Shown here: piece by piece, positions 37,895-45,796 of the stretch | Layout: every line of letters starts with the position of its first letter | How positions within the stretch are numbered: the stretch's first letter is position 1 | Assembly: GCA_947623175.1 (NCBI GenBank) | Contig: CANQGK010000002.1 | Span: 62,001 to 126,000 of the forward strand | Origin: an uncultured Clostridia bacterium | GTDB lineage: Bacteria > Bacillota > Clostridia > Oscillospirales > Acutalibacteraceae | Direction of reading: 5' to 3' | DNA length: 64,000 nucleotides | Program-made: the position numbers and the translations under genes | Notes under the pieces: model-generated | What the model was told of the DNA's origin: nothing | Seen by the model: only the letters and a program-made list of their open reading frames with translations | The model's database searches: none

Positions 37895-39051
37895 ATATAC
37901 TTGTAACCGGCTCCGCCGGATTTGTGGGAAAAAATTTGACCGAAGCGCTCAAAAATATCCGCGACGGCAAGGATAAAACCCGACCGTGCCTTTCTGTAGG
38001 TGAAATATACGAATACGACGTCGATACCGATCCGGCGCTTTTAGACGAATATTGCCGGAAGGCGGATTTTGTCTTCCACCTTGCCGGAGTGAACCGCCCG
38101 AAGGACCCAAAAGAGTTTATGGAAGGCAATTTCGGCTTTTCCTCCACGCTTTTAAATGCCCTTAAAAAGCATAAAAACACCTGTCCGGTTATGCTCTCGT
38201 CGTCCGTGCAGGCAACCCTCGTCGGTCGCTATGACGGAGAATACGGCAGAAGCAAGAGGGCAGGGGAGGATTTGTTCTTTGCTTATTCAAAAGAAACCGG
38301 CGCAAAGGTGCTTGTCTACCGTTTTCCGAACCTGTTCGGCAAATGGTGCCGTCCGAACTACAACAGCGCCGTCGCGACCTTTTGCCATAACGTCGCAAAT
38401 GACCTGCCGGTCACGGTAAACGACTCCGAGACCGAATTGGAGCTTTTGTATATCGACGACCTCGTATCGGAAATGCTGAACGCCCTCGAGGACAAAGAGA
38501 ACCGCGAAGGCAAATTTTGCACCGTTCCCGCTGCTCATAAGGTCATCCTCGGGGAAATTATAGATTTGCTTTATGCTTTTCACGATCAACCGAGAACCTT
38601 ACAAATGCCGGAAATCCCAACGGGAAGCTTCGCCAAAAAGCTCTACAGCACATATTTATCCTATTTGCCGAAAGAAAATATCGCTTTTCCTTTAAAGATG
38701 AATACCGACGCCCGCGGCAGCTTTACCGAGCTTTTGAAAACCGCAAGCGGCGGACAATTTTCGGTAAATATTTCAAATCCGAAGGTCACTAAGGGCGAGC
38801 ATTGGCATAACTCGAAATGGGAGCTTTTTATCGTCGTTTCCGGTCACGGACTTATCGAAGAACGTAAAATAGGCGACGACGAGGTATTGCGCTTTGAAGT
38901 AAGCGGCGAAAATATAGAAGCGGTTCATTTGCTGCCTGGATATACCCACAGCATAATAAATTTAAGCGAAACCGAACCCCTCGTAACCCTTATGTGGGCA
39001 AACGAACCCTTTAACCCGGACCACCCCGATACTTTTTCGGAGCCGGTGTGA
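37891..39051 (+). CDS. capF: CapF-type reductase/epimerase with C-terminal cupin
   Basis: Bifunctional enzyme of the UDP-L-FucNAc pathway. The N-terminal Rossmann domain (NILVTGSAGFVGKNLTEAL) reduces the 4-keto intermediate; the C-terminal cupin (KGEHWHNSKWELFIVVSG near 303-320) epimerises it. Length 386 aa and domain order match Staphylococcus CapF. It is the last gene of the polysaccharide locus; an inverted-repeat hairpin follows at 39111. Confidence 0.9.
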   Translation: MNILVTGSAGFVGKNLTEALKNIRDGKDKTRPCLSVGEIYEYDVDTDPALLDEYCRKADFVFHLAGVNRPKDPKEFMEGNFGFSSTLLNALKKHKNTCPVMLSSSVQATLVGRYDGEYGRSKRAGEDLFFAYSKETGAKVLVYRFPNLFGKWCRPNYNSAVATFCHNVANDLPVTVNDSETELELLYIDDLVSEMLNALEDKENREGKFCTVPAAHKVILGEIIDLLYAFHDQPRTLQMPEIPTGSFAKKLYSTYLSYLPKENIAFPLKMNTDARGSFTELLKTASGGQFSVNISNPKVTKGEHWHNSKWELFIVVSGHGLIEERKIGDDEVLRFEVSGENIEAVHLLPGYTHSIINLSETEPLVTLMWANEPFNPDHPDTFSEPV

Positions 39052-39407
39052 TATAGAAACGAAATCGGATAATAAGTTTGCCTAAATTTAATTGTAATTT
39101 TAAGACAAACAGGCTGCGGCGAAATTTTATTTTGCCGCAGCCTGTTATAATGATATTCCTTAAATTCGTTGATTTGCGCCTTTTTCTTATCCGGCAGTTT
39201 GGAACAATAGTATTCATTTTCTGTTATATTGTGTTCCACCGCTTCTCTGAATTTCGGATCCGTGCAGGGTTTAAACGGATACTTTGCTTTGAAATACTCA
39301 TCCAATTCAATACCTGTTCGCCTATTGGGCTTCAAAGAATTATGGTACCGGTCAAATAATTGCTTCCATTGACGAAGCATTTCGGGAGTCGCTTTTGCGG
39401 TCAGCAT
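38925..39407 (-). CDS. Uncharacterised - strand ORF, 3' part doubtful
   Basis: The start at 39407 has a strong ribosome site (GGAAGGTG, seven bases). The first 90 codons look coding: basic and aromatic-rich, with ATPEMLRQWKQLFDRYHNSL and ITENEYYCSKLPDKKK. After about 39150 the frame runs through the hairpin at 39111-39143 and into the end of capF, where antisense reading is unlikely to be genuine; a one-base shift would stop at TAA just before the hairpin. I suspect a frameshifted or truncated gene. No family recognised. Confidence 0.45.
   Translation of the reverse strand: MLTAKATPEMLRQWKQLFDRYHNSLKPNRRTGIELDEYFKAKYPFKPCTDPKFREAVEHNITENEYYCSKLPDKKKAQINEFKEYHYNRLRQNKISPQPVCLKITIKFRQTYYPISFLYHTGSEKVSGWSGLKGSFAHIRVTRGSVSLKFIMLWVYPGSK
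39111..39143. terminator. Hairpin between capF and the convergent ORF
   Basis: A 10-bp perfect stem, AGGCTGCGGC with GCCGCAGCCT, and a 13-base loop, with no good T run on either side. It lies between convergent genes, so a bidirectional terminator is likely. Bases AAACAGGCTGCGGCGAAATT recur at 44496-44515. Confidence 0.55.
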
Positions 39408-39543
39408 TTTGTACACCTTCCGTTTTTGAAGTCTTTGAAGTTTTTTGCGCTTCGGAATGCGTAAATAACTTGACATAATTTTACTAAATCGGTATAATTA
39501 TATTATAAAATGCGACGATATATATTTTTTTGCGTTTGTTATA

Positions 39544-39812
39544 GCAATGCAATCAGATTACAATGCGTTTTGCATGGAACGACGTCCGCGCCCGCTTTGT
39601 CGCACGGTATTACCATACGACAGTATGCTCTCAACCGTGCTTCGCGCGGAACACGAACGGCGTTCTCATGCAAAATCTTCGACCCGAGTCGGAGCGGATT
39701 TTTTCGTCCGGCAAGGAAGAGGACGCGGGAATACTGTCGTATTTCAAGGACGATGACACAGGCGGCGGAGAAATCCGTCCACCTCGGGCGCATTGTAATC
39801 TGATTGCATTGC
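39544..39812 (+). mobile_element. MITE copy 1 (~269 bp)
   Basis: The ends are 23-bp perfect inverted repeats (39545-39567 and 39789-39811), starting CAATGCAATCAGATT, with TA at each outer flank. A GC-rich non-coding interior contains a further inverted pair (ATACGACAGTAT / ATACTGTCGTAT). A near-identical copy lies inverted at 43990. TA flanks suggest mobilisation by an IS630/mariner-type transposase, not encoded here. Frames open through it are by-products of its symmetry. Confidence 0.85.
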
Positions 39813-39867
39813 TATGGCATTGCAGTCGTCTTATTTTAAATTCGGGTTATAGTCGTGCGGTTTATTA

Positions 39868-39905
39868 AAATAAAAAATTCCCAAAACCTTCGTTTCGGGA
39901 ATTTT
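39868..39905 (-). terminator. Terminator of tRNA-Thr
   Basis: A 9-bp stem (39874-39882 with 39897-39905) of the form AAAATTCCC / GGGAATTTT. On the - strand it is followed by TTATTTTAA immediately after the tRNA 3' end. Confidence 0.75.
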
Positions 39906-39980
39906 GGAGCTGAAGATGGGACTCGAACCCACGACCTGCTGATTACGAATCAGCTGCTCTACCAACTGAGCCACTCCAGC
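39905..39980 (-). tRNA. tRNA-Thr (CGT anticodon)
   Basis: A complete 76-base cloverleaf with encoded CCA. Acceptor GCTGGAG pairs with CTTCAGC (one wobble); the D-arm is GCTC/GAGC. The anticodon stem GCTGA/TCAGC encloses loop TTCGTAA, giving anticodon CGT, which reads ACG. The T-arm has TTCGAGT. It has its own consensus promoter and terminator. Confidence 0.95.
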
Positions 39981-40003
39981 GTTTTTAACAAGCCTGCCTT
40001 AGT

Positions 40004-40032
40004 ATTATACCAAAACAGTTCGATTAAGTCAA
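40004..40032 (-). promoter_or_regulatory. Promoter of tRNA-Thr
   Basis: On the - strand TTGACT (40027-40032), 17-bp spacer and TATAAT (40004-40009) lie 23 bases before the tRNA 5' end. Confidence 0.82.
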
Positions 40033-40069
40033 GCTGAATTTATATGTTTTTATGAAAGGTCTGTTTATT

Positions 40070-40468
40070 ATGGATAAAATAAATCAAAATATCAAAAAAG
40101 CTCGCAAAGAAAAGGGATATACTCAGGCGGAGATGGCAAAGCTTTTGGGTATGAAAACAAGCACCTATTCTCAAATGGAGCGCATGGGAAACGTGCCTGC
40201 GCAGACGGTATTGGAATTGGCGTCCGCTTTGAAAATCAATCTCTTAGAGATTATGGATCCCGAAAATCTACAGATTGATAAGCCCGAAGAGGTAGAAAAG
40301 GTCGCTCAGCCCGAGGTGGAGGTTGAAGAAAAAGAAGACGCTATGAGCCTGACAAACCGCGAAAAAAATATGGTACTGATGCTCCGCAATCTTACTTCCG
40401 GCGAGAGGGACGAAATATATACTACCATTAAAGACGCGCACGACAAATCCTATAAAAAAGAAGATTAA
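40070..40468 (+). CDS. XRE-family helix-turn-helix regulator
   Basis: Residues 5-60 form a Cro/C1-type HTH: KARKEKGYTQAEMAKLLGMK then TSTYSQMERMG. A short acidic linker rich in Glu and Val follows, then a C-terminal helical part (about 100-130). Length 132 aa. The ATG at 40070 has AAAGGT upstream at slightly long spacing; an ATG at 40052 has no ribosome site. It is 14 bases before mnmE and may be cotranscribed. Target unknown. Confidence 0.85.
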   Translation: MDKINQNIKKARKEKGYTQAEMAKLLGMKTSTYSQMERMGNVPAQTVLELASALKINLLEIMDPENLQIDKPEEVEKVAQPEVEVEEKEDAMSLTNREKNMVLMLRNLTSGERDEIYTTIKDAHDKSYKKED

Positions 40469-40482
40469 TCGAGGTTGAAACA

Positions 40483-41844
40483 ATGTTCGAACGAACTATT
40501 GCCGCCATTGCCACCCCTGCGGGCGACGGAGCTTTAGGGGTAATACGAATATCCGGTGATGACGCTATAGCGATTGCCGACCGTGTTTTTACCGCCTTCT
40601 CGGGCAAAAAGTTAAGCAGTCTTGAGGGCTACAGCGCCGCGTACGGCGAAATAATGGAGAATGAAATCCGACTTGACGACGCTGTTGCATTGGTTTTCAG
40701 AGCTCCGCACAGCTATACGGGCGAAAATACCGTTGAAATCACGGTGCATGGCGGCAGTCTTATGCTGCGTTCGGTACTTCGGCTTATACTCAAAAGCGGA
40801 GCCTTTTTGGCACAGCCCGGCGAGTTTACCAAAAGGGCGTTTTTAAACGGCAAATCGGACCTTGTTAAAGCGGAAAGCGTTATGGGGCTCATATCCGCTT
40901 CAAACGAAGCGGAGCTCAGATTGTCGCGAACCGCTCACAGCGGAAAAGTGGCAAAAAAAATAGCCGAAATCGAATCGGGGCTTACGGCGCTGGCGGCGTC
41001 GGTCGCGGCGTATTCCGATTATCCTGACGAGGATATCGAGGGCCTTAATTACGAAAATTTCAACTCAATGCTTCGATCGGCGCAAAATGCGTTGAATAAA
41101 ATGCTTAAGGAATATGACGCAGGTAAAATTTTGCGGGAGGGAATAGTTACCGCTATTGTCGGAAGACCGAACGTCGGTAAATCCACCCTTATGAATATGC
41201 TGAGCGGCGAAGAACGCTCTATAGTTACCGATGTTCCGGGAACCACTCGCGATATTGTGGAGGATACCGTAACGATAGGCGATTTAACCTTGCGCCTTGC
41301 CGATACCGCCGGTATACGCGATACCGACGATACGGTCGAAAGCATAGGCGTAAGACTTGCCAAAAAACGGATAGAAAGCTCTCAGCTTATACTTGCGGTA
41401 TTTGATTCTTCCGAACCGTTTTCCGACGAGGATTATGCGATGCTTGATTATATAAAGGATAAAAACGCCGTAATAGTTCTTAACAAAACCGATTTAAAGG
41501 ATATTGTAAACGCGGAAGCGCTTGACGGTTTTACGGTTGTTAAAATATCGGCAAAAGAGGGTACGGGTTACGACGAACTGTCCGAAGCGATAGCAAAGGC
41601 GGCGGGAATTGCAAGCTTAAGCCCCGACAGCGCCGTTCTTTTGAGCGAACGTCAAAGAGCCTGTGCTCAAAGGACTCTGGAGGGCGTAACCGCCGCGCGG
41701 GAGGCTTTAAATTCAGGCATGTCCGTGGATGCGGTGGGCGTTTGCATAGATGACGCCCTGGCGGCGCTTTTGGAGCTTACCGGCAAGCGGGTTACCAATG
41801 AGGTGACGGATGAAATTTTCCGCAGATTTTGCGTAGGAAAATAA
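40483..41844 (+). CDS. mnmE: tRNA modification GTPase MnmE
   Basis: With MnmG, installs the 5-carboxymethylaminomethyl group on wobble U34 of certain tRNAs. The N-terminal tetrahydrofolate-binding domain (ERTIAAIATPAGDGALGVIR) is followed by a helical domain and an inserted G domain (GRPNVGKSTLMN near residue 225, DTAGIRDT, NKTD). The C-terminus ends FCVGK, the family Cys motif. Length 453 aa. Confidence 0.96.
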   Translation: MFERTIAAIATPAGDGALGVIRISGDDAIAIADRVFTAFSGKKLSSLEGYSAAYGEIMENEIRLDDAVALVFRAPHSYTGENTVEITVHGGSLMLRSVLRLILKSGAFLAQPGEFTKRAFLNGKSDLVKAESVMGLISASNEAELRLSRTAHSGKVAKKIAEIESGLTALAASVAAYSDYPDEDIEGLNYENFNSMLRSAQNALNKMLKEYDAGKILREGIVTAIVGRPNVGKSTLMNMLSGEERSIVTDVPGTTRDIVEDTVTIGDLTLRLADTAGIRDTDDTVESIGVRLAKKRIESSQLILAVFDSSEPFSDEDYAMLDYIKDKNAVIVLNKTDLKDIVNAEALDGFTVVKISAKEGTGYDELSEAIAKAAGIASLSPDSAVLLSERQRACAQRTLEGVTAAREALNSGMSVDAVGVCIDDALAALLELTGKRVTNEVTDEIFRRFCVGK

Positions 41845-41906
41845 ATTACGGTTTTTACTCTTGCGTCGGCAAGCTTAAACCGCGCCGTAAAATATTATAA
41901 AAATTA

Positions 41907-41947
41907 ACGGCTGAATTACCTTTTGAGCAATTCAGCCGCTTTTTTTA
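41907..41947. terminator. Bidirectional terminator between mnmE and the symporter gene
   Basis: A 10-bp perfect stem, CGGCTGAATT (41908-41917) with AATTCAGCCG (41929-41938), followed by a T run on the + strand (41940-41946); on the - strand TTAATTTTT follows. It separates two convergent genes. Confidence 0.85.
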
Positions 41948-41958
41948 TTTTGTTTTAA

Positions 41959-43491
41959 TTAAAGCTCGCCGTCTTCCTTCATAGCGGCTACCTGCTGTGC
42001 CTGAATTTCGGGATCGTAAGAAATTACGGGCTCAACCTTGAGGCCTCGCTTTTTGCGGTCTATGTAGTTTTTGGTTATCTTCATTACAACTCCCGACATT
42101 GCAAGGACGCCGATAAGGTTCGGGATCATCATAAGTCCGTTGAAGGTATCGGAAATATCCCATGCAAGCGAGGAGGTCAAAACGGCGCCGAAAACGGTGG
42201 TAATAACGTGAATTATTTTAAATATAATTGTAGTCTTGGTGCCGAAAACATACTCCCATGCCTTTGCGCCGTAGTGCGACCATCCGAGCACGGTCGTGAA
42301 TGCAAACAGGAAGAGAGCGACGGCTACGAACTTAGCGCCGATGCCTCTCCATGGGAAGATTTGATTAAACGCCGAAGCAACGAGCGTCGCGTCGGAAGTG
42401 CCTTCTGCGATAGTGCCGTTTGAAAGGTTGTATACACCCGAGGTGAGAACTACCAAAGCGGTCATTGTGCACACGATCATAGTATCCGCAAATACCTCGA
42501 ATATGCCCCACATGCCCTGCTTGACGGGCTCTTTAACGTTTGAATTTGAGTGTACCATAACCGAAGAACCGAGACCCGCTTCGTTTGAGAAAACGCCGCG
42601 CTTGAAGCCCTGCGTCATAACCGTGCTTATTACAAAGCCGATACCGCCGCCGAGCGCCGCTATAGGCTTGAAGGCGTTTACGAATATTGCCTTGAAGGCG
42701 GGAAGAATGTTGGCGTAGTTTACGCCGATTATGATAAGACTTCCGGCGATAAAGAGGATTATCATAGCGGGAACTATTTTTTCGGCAAAGCCGGCTATTC
42801 TCTTAAGTCCGCCCAAAACGATGAGGGCAACCAAAAGCATTACCACAATTCCGATTATAAGCTGATAAAGATTAACACTGCCGAAAACTACCGTGTTTAT
42901 AAGAGATTTAACGGGAAATGCGCTTTCAACGTTTAAAACGATCTTGTTTACCTGAGCCATACTGCCTATACCGAAAGAGGCAAACATTGCAAATACGGCG
43001 AAAATAACGGCAAGCACTTTACCTATTGTTTTAAAGCCTTTTCTGCCGCCAAGACCGTCCTGCAAATAGTACATGGCTCCGCCCGACCATTCGCCTTTTT
43101 GGTTTTTGCGTCTGAAATAAATACCGAGAACGTTTTCGGAATAATTAGTCATCATACCGAAAAACGCGGCTACCCACATCCAGAAAACCGCGCCCGCGCC
43201 GCCTACGACGATAGCCGCCGAAACGCCGGCGATATTACCGGTACCCACGGTCGCCGCGAGTGCGGTACACAGCGCCTGAAATGGGGAAATAGACGCCTTT
43301 TCTTTGCTGTGACTTATAACGTCTTTTTTAAATATACTGCCTATGGTGTTTTTCCACCATTCGCCGATGTGTGAAATTTGGAAAAATTTCGTCAAAACTG
43401 TCATGAGAACGCCGGTAGCTATAAGCAGCCAAACGCCTTTTCCCCAGACAAACGAGTTGACGACGTCGTTAAACGATGTAATTTTGTCCAT
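41959..43491 (-). CDS. Sodium:alanine/glycine symporter (AGCS family)
   Basis: Polytopic membrane transporter of 510 aa. ATVGTGNIAGVSAAIVVGG (near residues 79-97) and YYLQDGL are AGCS signatures, and ten or so hydrophobic segments follow. The start ATG at 43491 is behind AAGGAAG. The gene lies downstream of a tandem glycine riboswitch with its own expression platform, so glycine is probably the physiological substrate or signal. Confidence 0.93.
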   Translation of the reverse strand: MDKITSFNDVVNSFVWGKGVWLLIATGVLMTVLTKFFQISHIGEWWKNTIGSIFKKDVISHSKEKASISPFQALCTALAATVGTGNIAGVSAAIVVGGAGAVFWMWVAAFFGMMTNYSENVLGIYFRRKNQKGEWSGGAMYYLQDGLGGRKGFKTIGKVLAVIFAVFAMFASFGIGSMAQVNKIVLNVESAFPVKSLINTVVFGSVNLYQLIIGIVVMLLVALIVLGGLKRIAGFAEKIVPAMIILFIAGSLIIIGVNYANILPAFKAIFVNAFKPIAALGGGIGFVISTVMTQGFKRGVFSNEAGLGSSVMVHSNSNVKEPVKQGMWGIFEVFADTMIVCTMTALVVLTSGVYNLSNGTIAEGTSDATLVASAFNQIFPWRGIGAKFVAVALFLFAFTTVLGWSHYGAKAWEYVFGTKTTIIFKIIHVITTVFGAVLTSSLAWDISDTFNGLMMIPNLIGVLAMSGVVMKITKNYIDRKKRGLKVEPVISYDPEIQAQQVAAMKEDGEL

Positions 43492-43532
43492 TGAAAAACC
43501 ACTTCCTTAAAAAATAAAATTTTTATAACGTA

Positions 43533-43571
43533 ATAAAAAAACGGCATACCTCAAGCAAATAAGGCATGCCG
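43533..43571 (-). terminator. Riboswitch expression-platform terminator
   Basis: On the - strand, the stem CGGCATGCCT/GAGGTATGCCG (43542-43571, one wobble) is followed by seven T (43535-43541). It lies between the glycine aptamers and the symporter start, and is likely to be the glycine-controlled switch point. Confidence 0.75.
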
Positions 43572-43594
43572 AAAAAAATCCGAACCGAATTTAA

Positions 43595-43818
43595 TCTTTG
43601 TCCTTTTGCCTGAGAGATTAGCGCTTTCGCGCTTTGCACCTTCGGCCCTCAATTTAAACCGGTAAAGGTTGTATCGCCAAGGCAAAGCGGGCAAAATTTT
43701 TACCCTGCCCGATTGTCGCTTGATACACTGGCTTATTGAGCTTCTCCAAAGTTATGTCAGCTTACAGTCCTCATCCTTACGGACGCCTGAGAGTTTTGCT
43801 CCTTCGGCAGCACAGCTT
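43595..43818 (-). promoter_or_regulatory. Tandem glycine riboswitch
   Basis: Two aptamers in series on the - strand. The upstream one (about 43750-43815) has GCCGAAGGAGCAAA, CTCTCAGGC and AGGATGAGGAC; the downstream one (about 43597-43690) has GCCGAAGGTGCAAA, CTCTCAGGC and AAAAGGACAAAG. These are the conserved core blocks of the gcvT-type glycine riboswitch. It precedes the AGCS symporter, a known target class. Confidence 0.94.
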
Positions 43819-43859
43819 TTCCTGCAAGCATCATACATAATATTTATTAAATTTATTAC

Positions 43860-43888
43860 ATTATAATACAACGCGAGGCAAAATGCAA
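43860..43888 (-). promoter_or_regulatory. Promoter of the riboswitch-symporter transcript
   Basis: On the - strand TTGCAT (43883-43888), 17-bp spacer, TATAAT (43860-43865), about 45 bases ahead of the first aptamer. Confidence 0.8.
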
Positions 43889-43989
43889 CATTTTTTGTAA
43901 ATTAACCTTAAAATTGATAAATTACCGTATTTTATGTCCGCAATTTAAAAAAATGCAAAATAAAAAAGCTTGATATAGTTATATGATTA

Positions 43990-44260
43990 GTCAATGCAAT
44001 CAGATTACAATGCGCCCGAGGCGGACGGATTTCTCCGCCGCCTGTGTCATCGTCCTTGAAATACGACAGTATTCCTGCGTCCTCTTTCTTGCCGGACGAA
44101 AAAATCCGCTCCGACTCGGGTCGAAGATTTTGCGTGAAAACGCCGTTCGTGTTCCGCACGAAGCACGGTTGTGAGCATACTGTCGTATGTTAAGACCGTG
44201 CGACAAAGCGAGTGCGGACGTCGTTCCACGCAAAACGCATTGTAATCTGATTGCATTGAC
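43990..44260 (-). mobile_element. MITE copy 2 (~271 bp), inverted
   Basis: Same 23-bp inverted ends as copy 1 (43992-44014 and 44236-44258) and the same interior in opposite orientation, with only scattered base differences. Outer flanks are TA on both sides; the extreme ends read GTC/GAC here against G/C in copy 1. Non-coding. Confidence 0.85.
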
Positions 44261-44309
44261 TATAGTAAAATATAATAAAACTTTAAAAAATTAAAAGTAA
44301 GGCGAAAAT

Positions 44310-44477
44310 ATGAAGCTTACAAAAGGTGAAAAAATTTACCTGATAAACGAGTACGATAACAAATGGACGGTAAAAACCGAAAACGGCAAGCTCACCGTTT
44401 GCGTCGACGTATTGAAAGAACTATGCAAAACCGAAACGGAATTGCGCGAGTATATCTTAGCAAACGATTTGTTTTAA
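44310..44477 (+). CDS. Uncharacterised 55-residue protein
   Basis: A short frame beginning MKLTKGEKIYLINEYDNKW and ending in YILANDLF. Behind AAGGCG and followed by a strong terminator, it looks like a genuine monocistronic gene. Predicted to be a small, charged alpha/beta protein with two Cys (CVDVLKELC). No family recognised. The right end of MITE copy 2 lies 50 bases upstream, and TATAAT-like bases occur in the gap at 44269. Confidence 0.65.
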   Translation: MKLTKGEKIYLINEYDNKWTVKTENGKLTVCVDVLKELCKTETELREYILANDLF

Positions 44478-44497
44478 ACAATCCTTTAAGGCGTAAA

Positions 44498-44537
44498 CAG
44501 GCTGCGGCGAAATTTTTGTTTCGCCGCAGCCCTTTTG
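44498..44537 (+). terminator. Terminator of the 55-residue protein gene
   Basis: A 13-bp perfect stem (GGCTGCGGCGAAA at 44500-44512 with 44519-44531), six-base loop, then CTTTT. The 5' arm is shared with the hairpin after capF. Confidence 0.85.
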
Positions 44538-44572
44538 AATAGTACTTTTTGTACAAGTTATAAAATAAAACT

Positions 44573-45343
44573 TCACATCATTTTAATTTGCAATCGAAGA
44601 TTGTCGCTTATCATAGCGATAAATTCCGAATTTGTGGGTTTGCCGCGGTCGGTTTGGATGGTGTAGCCGAAATAGGAATTTAGTACGTCAATGTCGCCTC
44701 GATCCCAGGCGACTTCTATTGCGTGACGGATTGCTCTTTCAACACGTGAAGCCGTGGTAGAGTACATCTTTGCGATAGTAGGATAAAGGAGCTTTGTTAC
44801 GGAATTTACTATTTCACTGTTCTTTACAGAAAGAATAATCGCTTCTCTTAAATAGTGATAACCCTTTATATGTGCAGGTACACCGATTTGATGGATAATA
44901 TCTGTAACCATAACTTCTAATTTAGTATCTGTTACAACGTTATTCTTTACAATCAGCGGCGCTTTATCGTTTTTCCAACCGGAAAGTCGGATTATACGTT
45001 CGGCTAAGGTATTGATATCGAAGGGTTTTAAAAAATAATACGCCGCTCCGGCTTCGAGAGTTTCTTTTTCAAGCCTTTGGTTATCGAAGCTTGACATAAC
45101 CGTTATCATAGGTTTGTCATCCATATCCTTCAATACTTCAAGAACGCCTAAAATATCAAGATTATGCATAAAAACGTCCGCCAATACAACGTCGGGCTTT
45201 TCTTTTTTTATGTACTCTATAACCTTTTTACCGTCCTTTTCGCATAAAACAACCTGCATACCGTAAGCTTTAAAAGCTTTAGCACAGCTTTGACCAAATT
45301 CCTCTGAATCGTCAGCAATGACAATTTTAAGTCTTTTTTCCAT
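44573..45343 (-). CDS. spo0A: Sporulation master regulator Spo0A
   Basis: Response regulator that starts sporulation when phosphorylated. The receiver domain (residues 1-125) has acidic DD at 11-12, phospho-acceptor Asp56 in VVLADVFM, and Lys in FLKPFD. The C-terminal effector domain carries the Spo0A-specific helix [19 protein letters not shown]. Length 256 aa. It places the organism in an endospore-forming lineage, though this gene alone does not prove sporulation. Confidence 0.96.
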   Translation of the reverse strand: MEKRLKIVIADDSEEFGQSCAKAFKAYGMQVVLCEKDGKKVIEYIKKEKPDVVLADVFMHNLDILGVLEVLKDMDDKPMITVMSSFDNQRLEKETLEAGAAYYFLKPFDINTLAERIIRLSGWKNDKAPLIVKNNVVTDTKLEVMVTDIIHQIGVPAHIKGYHYLREAIILSVKNSEIVNSVTKLLYPTIAKMYSTTASRVERAIRHAIEVAWDRGDIDVLNSYFGYTIQTDRGKPTNSEFIAMISDNLRLQIKMM

Positions 45344-45375
45344 AAAATATTCCTCCTTTGTATTTCGTTATACAT

Positions 45376-45404
45376 ATATTACCACAGTAACAAATAAAAT
45401 GCAA
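45376..45404 (-). promoter_or_regulatory. Sigma-A promoter of spo0A
   Basis: On the - strand TTGCAT (45399-45404), 17-bp spacer, TAATAT (45376-45381), about 30 bases before the spo0A start; the GGAGG ribosome site is at 45351-45356. Confidence 0.78.
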
Positions 45405-45487
45405 GAGAAATAACGAAAAAAGTGCTTAAAAATTATAATTTTACAAAAATAAACCGCGTTTTACATTTTTCGCGCCACTAATATTCC

Positions 45488-45501
45488 CTTTTTCGACAAT
45501 A
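45488..45501 (-). promoter_or_regulatory. Candidate Spo0A box upstream of spo0A
   Basis: The - strand reads ATTGTCGAAAAAG, containing the exact TGTCGAA core of the Spo0A box (45492-45498). About 90 bases upstream of the promoter -35, so autoregulation is possible. A seven-base core can occur by chance. Confidence 0.45.
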
Positions 45502-45612
45502 AACGACGGATTTTGCAAAAAATAATATATTGCAAAACGATTATAACAAGAAAAAGAGAGAGAGCGGTTAGGGCTTTGCGCGAAAATTAAATCGTGGCTG
45601 TAAAACAGTCAA

Positions 45613-45657
45613 AAAAATCCGAGGCTTGCTTAAAACGGAAGTCTCGGATTTTTTTCT
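45613..45657. terminator. Bidirectional terminator downstream of the AraC gene
   Basis: Stem AAATCCGAG (45615-45623) with CTCGGATTT (45643-45651), flanked by A runs on the left and T runs on the right, so it works in either direction. It lies between spo0A upstream sequence and the AraC gene end. The rest of 45405-45796 is AT-rich and shows no gene. Confidence 0.75.
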
Positions 45658-45796
45658 TTGCGAAAATAAAATGTTGATAATTTTTCTAAAACCATATATT
45701 TTGTCTATAACAACTAAACTGACGGAATGATCGGATTTTTATGAAATTGATCGGACGGGCAGTCTGTATCGGTTGGTGTTTATTATGCAATCATAC

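Noticed and set aside
39510-39868. Overlapping open frames of 69-101 codons in several phases, repeated at 43932-44256
   Set aside because: They are produced by the inverted-repeat symmetry of the MITE; translations in all phases are Arg-rich and lack ribosome sites.
39905-39980. tRNA-Thr as an integration attachment site for the glycan locus
   Set aside because: No duplicate of the tRNA 3' end and no integrase seen in the window.
44252-44275. Promoter for the 55-residue gene formed by the MITE end (TTGCAT or TTGACT with downstream TATAAT)
   Set aside because: Spacers of 9 or about 14 bases are too short for a sigma-A promoter.
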